In this document: positions 16,423 through 26,353 of the stretch, piece by piece
Layout: the number at the start of each line of letters is the position of its first letter
How positions within the stretch are numbered: position 1 is the first letter of the stretch
Assembly (NCBI RefSeq): GCF_024205745.1
Contig: NZ_CP073117.1
Location: forward strand, 1,984,001-2,048,000
Origin: Neisseria subflava
GTDB taxonomy: Bacteria; Pseudomonadota; Gammaproteobacteria; Burkholderiales; Neisseriaceae
Length of the DNA stretch: 64,000 nucleotides
Direction: 5' to 3'
Made by a program: the position numbers and the translations under genes
Notes under the pieces: generated by a model
Databases searched by the model: none
Told to the model about the DNA's origin: nothing
The model's input: the letters and a program-made list of their open reading frames with translations, nothing else

Positions 16423-17364
16423 TTAACGGCTTTTCAAAGGCTTGATAAACAAATACATAAAAAATGGTCCACCCAATAAGGCAATCACGATACCGACCGG
16501 CAGATCGACAGGGTATGTCAGCCAGCGCGCCGCTCCGTCCACCACCATCAAAAACACTGCGCCCAACCAAGCCGACAGTGCAATCAGCTTGCGGCGGCTG
16601 CCACCGACGGTTTGCGCCAGCACATTGGGGATCATCATGCCGAGAAAACCGATGATGCCCGAAAGCGATACTGCCGCCCCCGTCATCAATGCCGCGCCGA
16701 TTACGGTTTGCACACGCAAAGCCCCAACTGATACGCCCATACTGGCAGCCGTGTCTTCCCCCGTCATCAAAACGTCCAGCCGCCTGCCTGCGGACAACAA
16801 AATCAGAAAACCGGGCAACATGACCGCGATTGCCGCGACAGGCGATGAGAAACCGGCTTCGGCAAGGCTGCCCGACAGCCATGTGGTTGCGCTGCGCAAT
16901 ACCAAATCGTCAGATAAAAACAAAATCATGCTGACCACCGCGCCCGAAAACGCGCTCAACACAAACCCCAACACCAGCAATCCCAAAGTACCGCCGCCGA
17001 GCAGTTTGTGCACCGCCAAAATCAGCAGGCACACACCCAATGCACCGAGAAAAGCCGCCACCGGCACACCCATCGCGCCGCCGCCCAAAGCCAATAGCAC
17101 AATCACGCCCAAGGCCGCCCCGCCCGACGTCCCGATCAAACTCGGATCAGCCAGCGGGTTTTCAAATAAAGCCTGCAATGCCGCACCTGAAGCGGACAAA
17201 CCGGCTCCGACCAAAAGTGCAGTATAGATGCGCGGTAAACGGATTTGACGGACGGTTTCATCCATCACCAACGGCGACTCCCACGCGCCAAAACCGATGC
17301 CGCAGCACAAATAAACGGCGGCAGCAGTAAGCAGCAGGCAGAGGGTAAGGGTATGCGGTTTCAT
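16423..17364 (-). CDS. hmuU: FecCD-family permease of heme/iron ABC transporter
   Basis: A 313-residue inner-membrane protein of the FecCD (BtuC-like) family with about nine to ten membrane helices. Family signatures: RLPRIYTALLVGAGLSASGAALQALFENPLADPSLIG near the N-terminus and SLSGIIGFLGMMIPNVL, the cytoplasmic-loop region that contacts the ATPase, near 220. The C-terminus DLPVGIVIALLGGPFFMYLF is typical. Its start is separated from the binding-protein gene by about 140 bases that contain one DUS and no gene. Confidence 0.92.
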   Translation of the reverse strand: MKPHTLTLCLLLTAAAVYLCCGIGFGAWESPLVMDETVRQIRLPRIYTALLVGAGLSASGAALQALFENPLADPSLIGTSGGAALGVIVLLALGGGAMGVPVAAFLGALGVCLLILAVHKLLGGGTLGLLVLGFVLSAFSGAVVSMILFLSDDLVLRSATTWLSGSLAEAGFSSPVAAIAVMLPGFLILLSAGRRLDVLMTGEDTAASMGVSVGALRVQTVIGAALMTGAAVSLSGIIGFLGMMIPNVLAQTVGGSRRKLIALSAWLGAVFLMVVDGAARWLTYPVDLPVGIVIALLGGPFFMYLFIKPLKSR

Positions 17365-17506
17365 GACATCATGCGGTTGAAGCAGATTGAGGGACGGTTT
17401 CAGACGGCATTTTTAAGACAGCCGTTTTACTTCCTCCTCGACAAGAAGGAACAAATCAAGGCCGTCTGAAAACAAAAATCAGGCAGGGTGTTCAAAACAG
17501 ACGCGT

Positions 17507-18298
17507 TTATTTCGCCAAATCGTGCAAACGCTGAATCACTTGCGGCGTATCCAGTCCGTAACGGAACATATCGTTGGCCTTCCACAAATAAATCTTGCCG
17601 TTTTTCGCGGCAGGCGAGCCGGCGATTTCGGGGCGTGCGGCAAAGGTTTTGACGTTGCCTATCATGGCGGTGTTGTGGTCGGCAATAATGATGATGTCGG
17701 GTTTGGCAGCAATCCATGCCTCACGCGTCATCGGTTTGAGGCCGTCAATGGCGGCTGCGGCATTGATACCGCCGGCACGGCGGATGATTTCGTCGGCAGC
17801 GGTATTCTTGCCCGATACGATGCGCCCGTCGTAGCTGAAGAGATAGCGTTTGCCGCTGGAAGGCTGCTGTTTCATATCCGCCTGCCACTTGCTTGCCAAC
17901 TTGTCCGCCTGCGCGCTTTTGCCGATAAGCTGACCAATGTTGCGGATACTTTGCGGATAGGCGGCGATGCTGTCATCGGGCGCAACATTGACGGCTTTAA
18001 TGCCTGCTTTTTGCAGGTGGGCAAAAATATCGGTAGGCTGCGCCATCCATGAACCGATGGCGATGTCGGGTTTGGTGGCCACAATCGGTTCGACCGTCAG
18101 ACGGCGATGAATGCCGATACTGGGCTTGTTTTTCAATGCCGGATTTTGAACGGTCTGATCGCGGCCGACGATTTCGTCCAATGCGCCGAGCGCGGCAACA
18201 ATGTCTGCCGTATCGGGGGTTAACACGACGATGCGGTGCGCGTGTGCAGTGCCGGCCAACGAAATAAGCGCAGAAAGCAGGAGGAGTTTGAGTTTCAT
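17507..18298 (-). CDS. hmuT: Periplasmic heme-binding protein of ABC transporter (HmuT-like)
   Basis: A 263-residue exported binding protein of the TroA/FecB fold. Signal peptide 1-20 (MKLKLLLLSALISLAGTAHA), then RIVVLTPDTADIVAALGALDEIVGRDQT, the N-lobe pattern of HmuT/BtuF proteins, and KPDIAIGSWM and KPDIIIIADHNTA. ATG 18298 is chosen because it starts the signal peptide; the open frame extends 24 codons upstream through a DUS. It should hand heme from the outer-membrane receptor to the FecCD permease. Lies just downstream of the receptor gene (about 70 bases). Confidence 0.88.
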   Translation of the reverse strand: MKLKLLLLSALISLAGTAHAHRIVVLTPDTADIVAALGALDEIVGRDQTVQNPALKNKPSIGIHRRLTVEPIVATKPDIAIGSWMAQPTDIFAHLQKAGIKAVNVAPDDSIAAYPQSIRNIGQLIGKSAQADKLASKWQADMKQQPSSGKRYLFSYDGRIVSGKNTAADEIIRRAGGINAAAAIDGLKPMTREAWIAAKPDIIIIADHNTAMIGNVKTFAARPEIAGSPAAKNGKIYLWKANDMFRYGLDTPQVIQRLHDLAK

Positions 18299-18321
18299 TG
18301 TTTTTTCCTTGTCACATACTT

Positions 18322-18358
18322 TCAGACGGCCTGCTCGTTTTCTCAGGCCGTCTGAAAA
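18322..18358. terminator. Inverted DUS pair between receptor and binding protein genes
   Basis: TTTCAGACGGCCTG and CAGGCCGTCTGAAA around a 10-base spacer. It may reduce transcription from the receptor gene into the ABC genes. Confidence 0.55.
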
Positions 18359-18371
18359 CGGTTGAATCACA

Positions 18372-20570
18372 TTAGAACTTAAGTTGTACGGTTGCGGCGA
18401 AATTGCGGCCGGTTTCGGTGTACAAGTCCATCACACTGGTACGGCTCATGCCGGCAACGTCTGCGTGCTGCCAGTATTTTTTGTTGCCGACGTTGTAGAT
18501 GTTTGCGCCGATTTCAAGGTTTTTAAACGGCTTGTACCACGCGCCGACATCCCATACGCCATAACCCGGCGCTTGGAAAACAGTGTCGCTGCTGACGCGG
18601 CTGTGTTTTTTCGACCAGCGCAGCTTGGTACCCACACCCCATTTTTCCTGCGTGTAATCCAAGCCCAAAACGCCGTTGAGCGGATAAGCGGAATCCAACG
18701 GTTTACCGTCCTGCTGCTCACCGCGCATCCAAGCGATGCTGCCGGAGACTTGCCAGCCCGGCAGGAATTTGTAGGCGGCGGAGGCTTCGGCACCGTAGGT
18801 TTTGACGTGATCAAGGTTTTGATATTGGTACTGGATAATCGGGCGTCTGCCAACGGTGGAGGTACCGATTTCAGTGCGGTCGATGAAGTTTCGATAACGG
18901 TTGTAGAACGCGGTAACTTGCGCGCGGGCGCGGTCGTTTTTGAACTTCATCCCCAATTCAAAGCTGTTGGAGCGTTCGGATTTGAGGTTGGCATTGGGAA
19001 TGACGGCATAGCCGTAGGTTGTATTGGCAAACGCCATGGTCGCGCTGTCAAACGGCGGCGTGCGGAAGCCTTGGGAATAAGTGGCAAAACCGGTGAACTG
19101 CTCACCCATCGGCACACTCAGGCGCAGGCTGGGCGTAAACGCGGAATCACTGAAGCGCGTCGCCGTTCCGCTGGGGTTGGCATTGAGATAGGCTTGGTCG
19201 GTCGAAGTGTTCAGCTTGTCTTTTTCGTAACGCAAGGCCGGGGTTAGAACGATGCCGTTGCCGAAGGTCAGGCTGTCTTGTGCGTAAACGCTGAATGTTT
19301 TGCGCTTGCTGTCGGGGAAGGTTTTATTCGGATAGGTGCTGCCTGCATAAACTTTGCTGACGGCGCCGGTCAGATTGTCCACTGTCAGGCTGTCGCGCGG
19401 ACGGGCGGTCTCGGTGTGTTTGTATTCTGCGCCGGCAACGACGGTTTGTTTGACCGTGCCATCAAATTCCCACACGCCGCGCCCGTTCAGCCCGCGTATG
19501 GTCTGATTGAAACCGTAGTCGGAATAACGGGTCGAGTTACCTAATTGGCGCGCGCCCATACGCGTAATGCTCGCATCGACGGCATCGTCTTCCGTACGCA
19601 GTTTTTGCTGATAGGCAGTCAGGTTGGCTTCTTTCAGACGGCCTTCACCAGTGTAGCGGTAGCCTGCTTCGATACGTTGACGGCGGATACGGTCGCGAGC
19701 ATTGCTCTCGGATGTTGCGATGGTTACCGGTCCGCGCGATTGTGAACCCAAGCCGTTTGCCAATACGGTATCGTTGGCGTGGTAATACTGTTCGTACAAA
19801 GTTTCCAAGCGGTGGCGTTCGTTGCCGATATTGCCTTTCGCCAAGATATTGTAGGCATTGTTTTTCTGTGGATTGGTGGCAGTACGCGCAGTCGAGTAGC
19901 TGGTATCGCTGCCCATGTTTTCGGTTTCATGACCTTGGCGGCGCGTCAGCATCAGCAGACCTTCGGCGTTTTCATGGAAACCGGCGGCTGTCGCCGTTAC
20001 GCCGTGGCTGCGGTCGCGGCTACGGTAGCCGTATTTCAGCCCAAAATAACCGCGTTTGCCCTCATCGACGAAATCACTCGGAGAAAGCGTCACCATATTC
20101 ACCACACCGCCGAGCGCGTCGCTGCCATACAGCGCGGAATAAGGACCTTTAACAATATCGACCTGCTTGAGCGTGTCGCTTTCGACCATATCGCGTCCCG
20201 AAATCGCGCCGTTGGAGCCGCCGCCTGCATAAGATTCGGGAATGCGCACGCCGTCCACCATCATCAGAATGCGGTTGCCGTCTATGCCTCGGATATTGAT
20301 ACCGGCATGACCGCGGCGGTTGTTGTCTGACGGCACGCTGACGCCGGATTCATACATCACAATATCGTCCAAATTCTGTGCCGAGGCTTGATTCAAGGTT
20401 TTGCGTCCGATAACCGACACATTCGGTGCGGCTTTATCCAAGGTTTGCGCATTGCGGTCTGCCGTGACCACCACAGGCTCTATTTCTGCCTGAGCCACCG
20501 GCATCTGAGCCGCATATAACTGTCCAGAAAAAATCGCCCCTACGATACAGGCAATCGATTTCTTTTTCAT
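18372..20570 (-). CDS. hmuR: TonB-dependent heme/hemoglobin receptor (HmuR/HemR-like)
   Basis: A 732-residue outer-membrane receptor: signal peptide 1-21, TonB box EPVVVTA at about 32-38, plug domain (about 45-165, with NIRGIDGNRILMMVDGVRIPE and KGPYSALYGSDALGGVVNMVT), and a beta-barrel ending in VQLKF with terminal aromatic F. Hallmarks of heme receptors are visible: a FRAP-type box (GFRTPPF, about 520) and an NPNL-type box (NANLKSERSNSFELG, about 545). It leads the heme ABC and hutWX genes on the same strand. Confidence 0.93.
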   Translation of the reverse strand: MKKKSIACIVGAIFSGQLYAAQMPVAQAEIEPVVVTADRNAQTLDKAAPNVSVIGRKTLNQASAQNLDDIVMYESGVSVPSDNNRRGHAGINIRGIDGNRILMMVDGVRIPESYAGGGSNGAISGRDMVESDTLKQVDIVKGPYSALYGSDALGGVVNMVTLSPSDFVDEGKRGYFGLKYGYRSRDRSHGVTATAAGFHENAEGLLMLTRRQGHETENMGSDTSYSTARTATNPQKNNAYNILAKGNIGNERHRLETLYEQYYHANDTVLANGLGSQSRGPVTIATSESNARDRIRRQRIEAGYRYTGEGRLKEANLTAYQQKLRTEDDAVDASITRMGARQLGNSTRYSDYGFNQTIRGLNGRGVWEFDGTVKQTVVAGAEYKHTETARPRDSLTVDNLTGAVSKVYAGSTYPNKTFPDSKRKTFSVYAQDSLTFGNGIVLTPALRYEKDKLNTSTDQAYLNANPSGTATRFSDSAFTPSLRLSVPMGEQFTGFATYSQGFRTPPFDSATMAFANTTYGYAVIPNANLKSERSNSFELGMKFKNDRARAQVTAFYNRYRNFIDRTEIGTSTVGRRPIIQYQYQNLDHVKTYGAEASAAYKFLPGWQVSGSIAWMRGEQQDGKPLDSAYPLNGVLGLDYTQEKWGVGTKLRWSKKHSRVSSDTVFQAPGYGVWDVGAWYKPFKNLEIGANIYNVGNKKYWQHADVAGMSRTSVMDLYTETGRNFAATVQLKF

Positions 20571-20574
20571 TATA

Positions 20575-20605
20575 CAATCTTATCATTTGAATAAAAATGG
20601 TTTGC
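20575..20605 (-). promoter_or_regulatory. Possible weak Fur site upstream of the heme receptor
   Basis: On the minus strand the 50 bases before the ATG are AT-rich and hold ATTCAAATGATAAGATT, a partial match to the Fur consensus. Context (heme receptor) supports iron control; the match itself is weak. Confidence 0.35.
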
Positions 20606-20823
20606 ATTTATAAAACAAATAGGCAGTTTTTGCAAGTTTGGGAACTGCAAGACAGCACTAACAAAGGTGCGGAGCATATGTATTCGTCTGACTACGCCTG
20701 CCTGCTCTAACCTGCCCATGATTGACTGATACGGCAGCGATGCGGTCGTTAAGCCATAAACGCAGTTTTCAGGCTATCTGAAAACCCTGTGCAGACTGCT
20801 TTTAAAGGCCGTCTGAAATCCGA
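20606..20823. other. Gene-free stretch upstream of the heme receptor
   Basis: Contains one DUS (20808-20818) and a degenerate one (AGGCTATCTGAA near 20771), otherwise no coding sequence. Confidence 0.5.
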
Positions 20824-20863
20824 AAAGCAGCCTGCACTTTGAAAACAAGGTGCAGGCTGCTTT
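20824..20863 (-). terminator. Strong terminator after the metallo-hydrolase gene
   Basis: 17-base arms AAAGCAGCCTGCACTTT / AAGGTGCAGGCTGCTTT with one mismatch and a 6-base loop, T-rich end; 18 bases beyond the stop of the minus-strand gene. Confidence 0.8.
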
Positions 20864-20881
20864 AGGGTAATAAGCCGTTTA

Positions 20882-21733
20882 TCAATCCAGTTTCAGGATT
20901 TCTCCGTCTTCCGGAACGTTCACACGGCTTTCAATGCCTTGACCGCGTATAAATTTACGCATATCGGCACGGCTGACGGCGGTATGATTCACGGTATCCA
21001 TGTGTACGGTGATGATTTTGGCTTTAGGCATGACTTGGCTGGCTTTTAATACATCAGCCGTCCCCATAATAATGCCGTCTGAAATGCCTGAAATCAGCGC
21101 GTAGCCCGTGTTCATAATCAGATAATCGGGTTTGTAGCGGTTCAATGCTTTGTTTACATCTGCTGTCCACACAGTATCACCCATAATATAAGCGGTTTTA
21201 TGTCCGCTGCTTTGGAATACCACACCCATTGCATCGCCTAAGATTTCGGCTAGCTGCGGGTTGGCATACATGGCTTCTGTACCATGTACGCCGCCGGTTT
21301 TGCTGATGGTTACGCCGTTGAAGACAGCGCTGCCGTTCAACACGCGTACATCAGTAAAGCCTTGACTGCGGATTTTTGCCGCGTCGGCTTGGTGCTGCAC
21401 ATATACGGGCAGGTTTTTCGGAATGGAACGTGCGGCGGTTTCGTCCCAATGGTCTTCGTGAGTATGGGTAACGATAACTGCATCCACACCGTCCAAAATT
21501 TTATTCACGCTCATCGGTAGCCCGACCAGCGGCATTTTGGCTTGGCTGTTGAACGTGCCGGCAAAGCCGTTCATGGAGTGCTTGGGTGCGAAAAACGGGT
21601 CAATCAAAAACGTCTGCCCCGCATATTCGACCTTGGCGGTAGCGTTACGGATATGTTGGTATGAATCGTCTGCCCAGGCGGAAAAGGCTGTCGCGCCCAA
21701 AACAGTGGCAAGAATAAATTGCTTGAATTTCAT
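20882..21733 (-). CDS. Secreted MBL-fold metallo-hydrolase
   Basis: A 283-residue metallo-beta-lactamase-fold hydrolase with a signal peptide (1-21, ending SAWA|DD), so it acts in the periplasm or outside. The metal site HxHxDH is seen as THTHEDHWD (about 90-98), further ligands in GGVHG and MGDTVW, and a late histidine in ITVHMDTVNH. The N-terminal IRNATAKVEYAGQTFLIDPFF is typical of the UlaG/YtnP-like branch. Substrate unknown. It is divergent from an AraC/DJ-1 regulator with a 97-base gap, which suggests that regulator controls it. Confidence 0.88.
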   Translation of the reverse strand: MKFKQFILATVLGATAFSAWADDSYQHIRNATAKVEYAGQTFLIDPFFAPKHSMNGFAGTFNSQAKMPLVGLPMSVNKILDGVDAVIVTHTHEDHWDETAARSIPKNLPVYVQHQADAAKIRSQGFTDVRVLNGSAVFNGVTISKTGGVHGTEAMYANPQLAEILGDAMGVVFQSSGHKTAYIMGDTVWTADVNKALNRYKPDYLIMNTGYALISGISDGIIMGTADVLKASQVMPKAKIITVHMDTVNHTAVSRADMRKFIRGQGIESRVNVPEDGEILKLD

Positions 21734-21830
21734 GATGTTGCTCCTTAAAAAATCATGGAGCGTATTTTAAGCAGCAGGTGTATCGGCTAAAATAGGCAAT
21801 ATTGCCAATAAACGCAAGGATAGTGCCAAA

Positions 21831-22817
21831 ATGTCGTCTGAAAACGAGCGTAACGAGTTTCGCCAAAATCAAACTGCCCCCAAAATCGTGCTATATGCTC
21901 AATCGGGCATGAATGATTTTGTCTTCAACATTCCCTTTTCTGTTTTTCAGACGACCTATCGGAACAATCCGCTCTTTGACCTGAAAATCTGTTCCGATAA
22001 CAGCAAAGACGCCATCACAGCACTGGGCGCAAGCATTCCCGTACACGGCGGCTTGGATTTGACGGAAGAAGCCGACATCATCGTCATCGCAGGTTGGCGC
22101 AATATTGAAGAAGCCCCGACACCCGAGTTGAGCGCACATTTACAGAAAGCAGTACAACGTGGCGCGCATATCACCGCCCTATGTTACGGCACTTACGCCC
22201 TTGCCTACACAGGACTTTTAGACGGCAGAACCGCCGCCACCCACTGGCTTGCCGAAGACGACTTTGTCCGCCGTTTCCCTAAAATTCATCTGGATACCAA
22301 CCGCCTATATGCGGAAGACGGCAACTTTTTAACATCGGCAGGTGCGGCGGGCGGGCTGGATTGCTGCCTGTACCTCGTCCGCAAAATCCACGGTGCAACC
22401 GTTGCCAACGACCTTGCCCGTACCTTGGTTGCGGCACCACACCGCGAAGGCGGGCAGGCACAGTTTATCCATCGACCTGTCGAACGTCGTACCGCCGATG
22501 ACAAAATCAATCACTTATTGGACGAACTGCGCCAAAACCTTGCGACCCCATACCGCTTGGACGATTTGGCAAAAAAATTAGCTGTTTCCCGCCGAACCTT
22601 TATCCGCCATTTTTCTCAAGCCACAGGCATGAATTTCGGTGAGTGGCTCACCACAGAGCGGCTATGGCAGGTACAGGATTTGTTAGAAAATACAGATTTG
22701 CCGATAGAACGCATCGCCGAACAAAGCGGCTTCGGCAGCGCGGCAAACCTACGTTTGCAGTTCAAAGCCAAGTTTAAAATCAATCCGAATGCCTGGCGGA
22801 AAGTATTTGGCAGATAG
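21831..22817 (+). CDS. GlxA-family AraC transcription regulator with DJ-1/PfpI domain
   Basis: A 328-residue regulator. Residues about 18-190 are a DJ-1/PfpI-like amidotransferase fold (IVLYAQSGMNDFVFNIPF, IIVIAGWRNIEEAP, the nucleophile-elbow cysteine in ALCYGTYALA). Residues about 225-325 carry two helix-turn-helix motifs of the AraC type (LDDLAKKLAVSRRTFIRHFSQATG and IERIAEQSGFGSAANLRLQFK). Such proteins sense a small molecule and activate nearby genes; the divergent metallo-hydrolase is the obvious target. Two uptake cores of the GTCGTCTGAA dialect lie near its 5' end (21835 and 21949). Confidence 0.92.
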   Translation: MSSENERNEFRQNQTAPKIVLYAQSGMNDFVFNIPFSVFQTTYRNNPLFDLKICSDNSKDAITALGASIPVHGGLDLTEEADIIVIAGWRNIEEAPTPELSAHLQKAVQRGAHITALCYGTYALAYTGLLDGRTAATHWLAEDDFVRRFPKIHLDTNRLYAEDGNFLTSAGAAGGLDCCLYLVRKIHGATVANDLARTLVAAPHREGGQAQFIHRPVERRTADDKINHLLDELRQNLATPYRLDDLAKKLAVSRRTFIRHFSQATGMNFGEWLTTERLWQVQDLLENTDLPIERIAEQSGFGSAANLRLQFKAKFKINPNAWRKVFGR

Positions 22818-22845
22818 CTCGCGTTAGTCAATCCAAAATACCTGA

Positions 22846-25179
22846 GTGCGGGCTGCTTCGGAGGTCTCCACTGAAACCGAGTTTCCCGCCAAACTGCCGC
22901 AGGGGGAAGTCAGCAATACCTCACTCGAAACCAAATCATGGGTAGGTAAAACCACCTTCCGTCTGCCGAACCGCCAAACGCTCAAATTCGGTCTGCGCCA
23001 TACCGATTCCACGTTCGGAGAAATCATGCCTTCGCGCATTATCGGCCCCATCAGTTGGGATGCGTCCGTCCTCAACAAAATTGCCGAATGGCCGCAGGCA
23101 TGGGTAAAACAGCGTTCCTACAATATCGACTATTCGTGGAAGCCCGAGGGCAGCCGTTGGATAGATTTCGATGCCACGCTTTGGACAACGCGCACCAAAT
23201 CCAAAACCAATACCGCAGGCGGCTCGCCCGGCGATACCGTTTATGAAGACAACAAATTTCAAATAGCATGGGACGAATACGACAGATGGCAGAAATACAC
23301 CCCCGCAGAGCGGCAGGAATTGCTGGATGCAGGAATAGAAGCCCCCAAACCGCCCAAACCTGAAACGCCCAATACCAACGGCAGGTTCAACACCATCAAA
23401 GGCAACGCCTATTACGCCCGTAACAACCGTACAGGTTTTCAATTCTCCAACCGTATGAAATTGAGCGACAAACTGTCGTTGACCTTGATGGGCGATTTTC
23501 AAAACGAGAAGCTGACATCGCGCAATGATTTTTCAGACGAGCTGGAGCGGGGAGGATACGACAAATATAGGGAAGAACTCGAAAACAGCACCATCAGGGC
23601 AAATTATGAATTGAACCAATACGGCGTACCGCGCAACGGCAAGCGGCGAGAATACAATCTGGGCTTTAATTTCCGCTACGAACCCTTCCGTTGGCTGACG
23701 TTGACGGCGGGTGGACGATACACCAATTTCCAACTTCAGGATAAAAGCAGACGTTTGGAAAGCGGCACGTATAAGACCGGCGATACGTTAGAAATGAACA
23801 GGGGGATAAAATATTCGATCGGCAGGGTTGCCACGCCGCAAGAATACGCAGATTACAAGGCAATTGACGATGCTTTGGCAAATGGCAGTCTTGATTATGC
23901 TTTATATATGGCGGACGAATATTCAGAACAAAGAAAAAAACATAAACAAATTAGCCTGACTTCGTTTCAAGTCAATTCACAATTTATTCCGACTTTGACA
24001 GTTGATCGCGAAACATGGGTCAATCCTAATGAAAAGGTGGATTTCTATTGGTTGAAAGACGATAAAGGCCGTCTGAATATGCAGGATCATCCCCTTACCA
24101 ATGGCAGCATTCCTGATTTGCACACTAAAGTTCCTAATCCTGTATATGATCCGTCTATTCCAGACAGTCCGCAATTTGTACCTAAATACTACGCAGCCAG
24201 TGCAAGTGTTTACACAACGCCAATGACCGAAGCCGAAAAACAGAGGGCAATGAAGCAGAAAGGCAGCGGTTGGGTACCCGCATTTTCTGCCACCATCAAT
24301 TTTACTGATTACAGCCGCGCCTATTTGCGCTATACCGAAACCCTGCGCTACCCCAGCATTTTTGAAGGGACTTACGGCTTTTCTACCGCCGCCGGCTCAT
24401 TCAACCGCATGGGCTATGGCTGGCGGCCTGAACACGCCAAAAACTGGGAAGTCGGCTACATCCATGATTTGACGGGGCTGTTACCGAAAATGAAAAAAGT
24501 GGATTTCCGCATCAACTACTTCCACAATAAAACCAAAAACGTCATCGATAGGGACGAGAATCTCGAATTCGAGCAGTTCGACAGACAAATCCGCAGCGGT
24601 ATCGAACTGTCCACCCGTTTCGATACCGGGCGCGTCTTCGGCAGCCTGAACGTATTCCGCAGTCTGAAAAACAAAATGTGCGATGAAACTTTCCAATGGT
24701 CGTCGGCAACAGAGGCAACAACTGATGCAACCTATTTCGCCCATACCGGCAAAACCATGAGCCGTCCCGTCTGCAACCACGGCGGCTTGAGCGATTCAGG
24801 CTATTTGGCTAGTGCGCTCCAACCGCGCTGGTCGATAGATGCCGAATTGGGCAGCCGCTTCCTTGCCAACAGGTTGGAAACAGGCGTGCGCCTTCATTAC
24901 CACAGCCGTGTCTATGAAAACCGCAACGATGCATGGCAAGCCTTCTATGACACATTCAACCAATATATGGGAAGCAACCACAAACCCCAGCATAACGATA
25001 TGCGCTGGCAGCCTGTTGCGGTATGAGATGCCTACTTGCGCTACAAAATCGGCAAAAACCTGACTGCCGAACTGGTGGGCAGCAACCTGACCAACCGCTA
25101 CTACCTCGACCCGATGAGCCGCTCTTATCTGCCTGCGCCAGGTAGGACAATCCGTATTGGGATAACTGGAAAATGGTAA
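22846..25179 (+). pseudogene. TonB-dependent receptor, 5' truncated with internal stop
   Basis: A long frame (about 777 codons including one TGA) encodes the barrel of a TonB-dependent outer-membrane receptor: NRQTLKFGLRHTDSTFGE at the start, YLRYTETLRYPSIFEGTYGFS near 500, AKNWEVGYIHDL, and the barrel end LVGSNLTNRYYLDPMSRS...GITGKW. The signal peptide and plug domain are missing, and no start with a ribosome site exists; the left junction lies just after the AraC gene. At 25024 a TGA interrupts the frame, 51 codons before the true end, where related sequences would be expected to carry tryptophan (TGG to TGA). Non-functional as it stands. Confidence 0.85.
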
Positions 25180-25203
25180 TGATCAATTAATCACTTTGAG
25201 AGT

Positions 25204-25241
25204 AAAAAGCCGTCTGAACATTGGGTTTCAGACGGCTTTTT
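25204..25241. terminator. Inverted DUS pair with A and T tracts
   Basis: AAAAAGCCGTCTGAA and TTCAGACGGCTTTTT around an 8-base loop, after the receptor pseudogene. Confidence 0.75.
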
Positions 25242-25396
25242 ACATGATGGCTTAGTTATACCCTACTTTTTCATGTTATAGAAAGTTGAAGCTAACCTGC
25301 ATAATTTTTATATCTTCTGCTTTGGAATCAAAAAGGCTGCTTGAAAATGAAACGTCTATATTTCAGACGGCCTTTGCTTTATAGCAAATTCGAAAT

Positions 25397-26278
25397 TTAA
25401 GCCACAAAATCCAATCCTATATCCAGCGAACGGCTACTGTGGGTCAGATAGCCGAGGGCGATGCCGTCCACGCCGGTTTGTGCCACGCGCTTCAGGCGGT
25501 CGAAGCCGATGCCGCCCGATGCTTCGCAATAGATGGTGTGTATGTGGGCGGTTTGCGTGTGGCAGCGGTTTGCCGCTTCTTTCAGGGTTTCGTCGTCCAT
25601 GTTGTCCAGTAAAATCCGTTCCGCGCCCGCTGCGATGGCTTCATCCAGTTGTGCCAATGTGTCCACTTCGATTTCCACGCAGGTCAACGGTCCGACTGCT
25701 TGCTTTGCCTGCCGTACGGCTTGGGCGATACTGCCGCAATAGGCGAGGTGGTTGTCTTTGATGAGGATGGCGTCGTCTAAGCCCATGCGGTGGTTCACAC
25801 CCCCACCTGCTCTGACGGCGTATTTTTGCAGGACACGAAGCAGTGGGATGGTTTTGCGGCTGCACACGATGTCCACATTGTAACCGGCAACTTCGGCTAC
25901 TGCGCGATCGGTAGCGGTGGCGATGCCGCTCAGGTGCGTGAGGTAGTTGAGCGCAGTTCGTTCGGCGGCAAGCAGTGCGCGGGCGTTGCCCTCGACGGTG
26001 GCAAGCGTCTGACCTGAGCGGACGGCTTGTCCGTCTTGGATTTCGGCTTGGAAATGGACGGACGGATCCATCGTCTGAAAGGCGAGGCGCGCCAAGTCCA
26101 TGCCTGCGATGACGCCGTCTTCTCGGCTAACGAGGAAGAGTTTGGCGGTTTTGTCGGGTGCAATGACGGCGGCGGACGTAATGTCACCGCGCCTGCCCAA
26201 ATCTTCGCTCAAGGCTTGTTCTACCATGGGACGCAACAGGATATCGGGTAGAGGGAAAAGATTGTTTTCAGACGGCAT
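25397..26278 (-). CDS. nadC: Nicotinate-nucleotide pyrophosphorylase (quinolinate phosphoribosyltransferase)
   Basis: Turns quinolinate and PRPP into nicotinate mononucleotide, CO2 and pyrophosphate, the third step of de novo NAD synthesis in the cytosol. The 293 residues are normal. Visible motifs: EDLGRRGDITSAAV at the N-terminus, RTALNYLTHLSGIAT, SRKTIPLLRVLQKYAVRAGGGVNHR with PRPP/substrate-binding Arg/Lys, IKDNHL, EIEVDTLAQLDEA and LLDNMDD. It sits next to nrtR and divergent from nadA-nadB. Confidence 0.97.
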   Translation of the reverse strand: MPSENNLFPLPDILLRPMVEQALSEDLGRRGDITSAAVIAPDKTAKLFLVSREDGVIAGMDLARLAFQTMDPSVHFQAEIQDGQAVRSGQTLATVEGNARALLAAERTALNYLTHLSGIATATDRAVAEVAGYNVDIVCSRKTIPLLRVLQKYAVRAGGGVNHRMGLDDAILIKDNHLAYCGSIAQAVRQAKQAVGPLTCVEIEVDTLAQLDEAIAAGAERILLDNMDDETLKEAANRCHTQTAHIHTIYCEASGGIGFDRLKRVAQTGVDGIALGYLTHSSRSLDIGLDFVA

Positions 26279-26353
26279 GAGGTTTCCTTTGCTGAAAAAG
26301 ATTGATGTTGCACCGATGAGGTAAAATTTAATTTGAGGCCGTCTGAAAATCAG

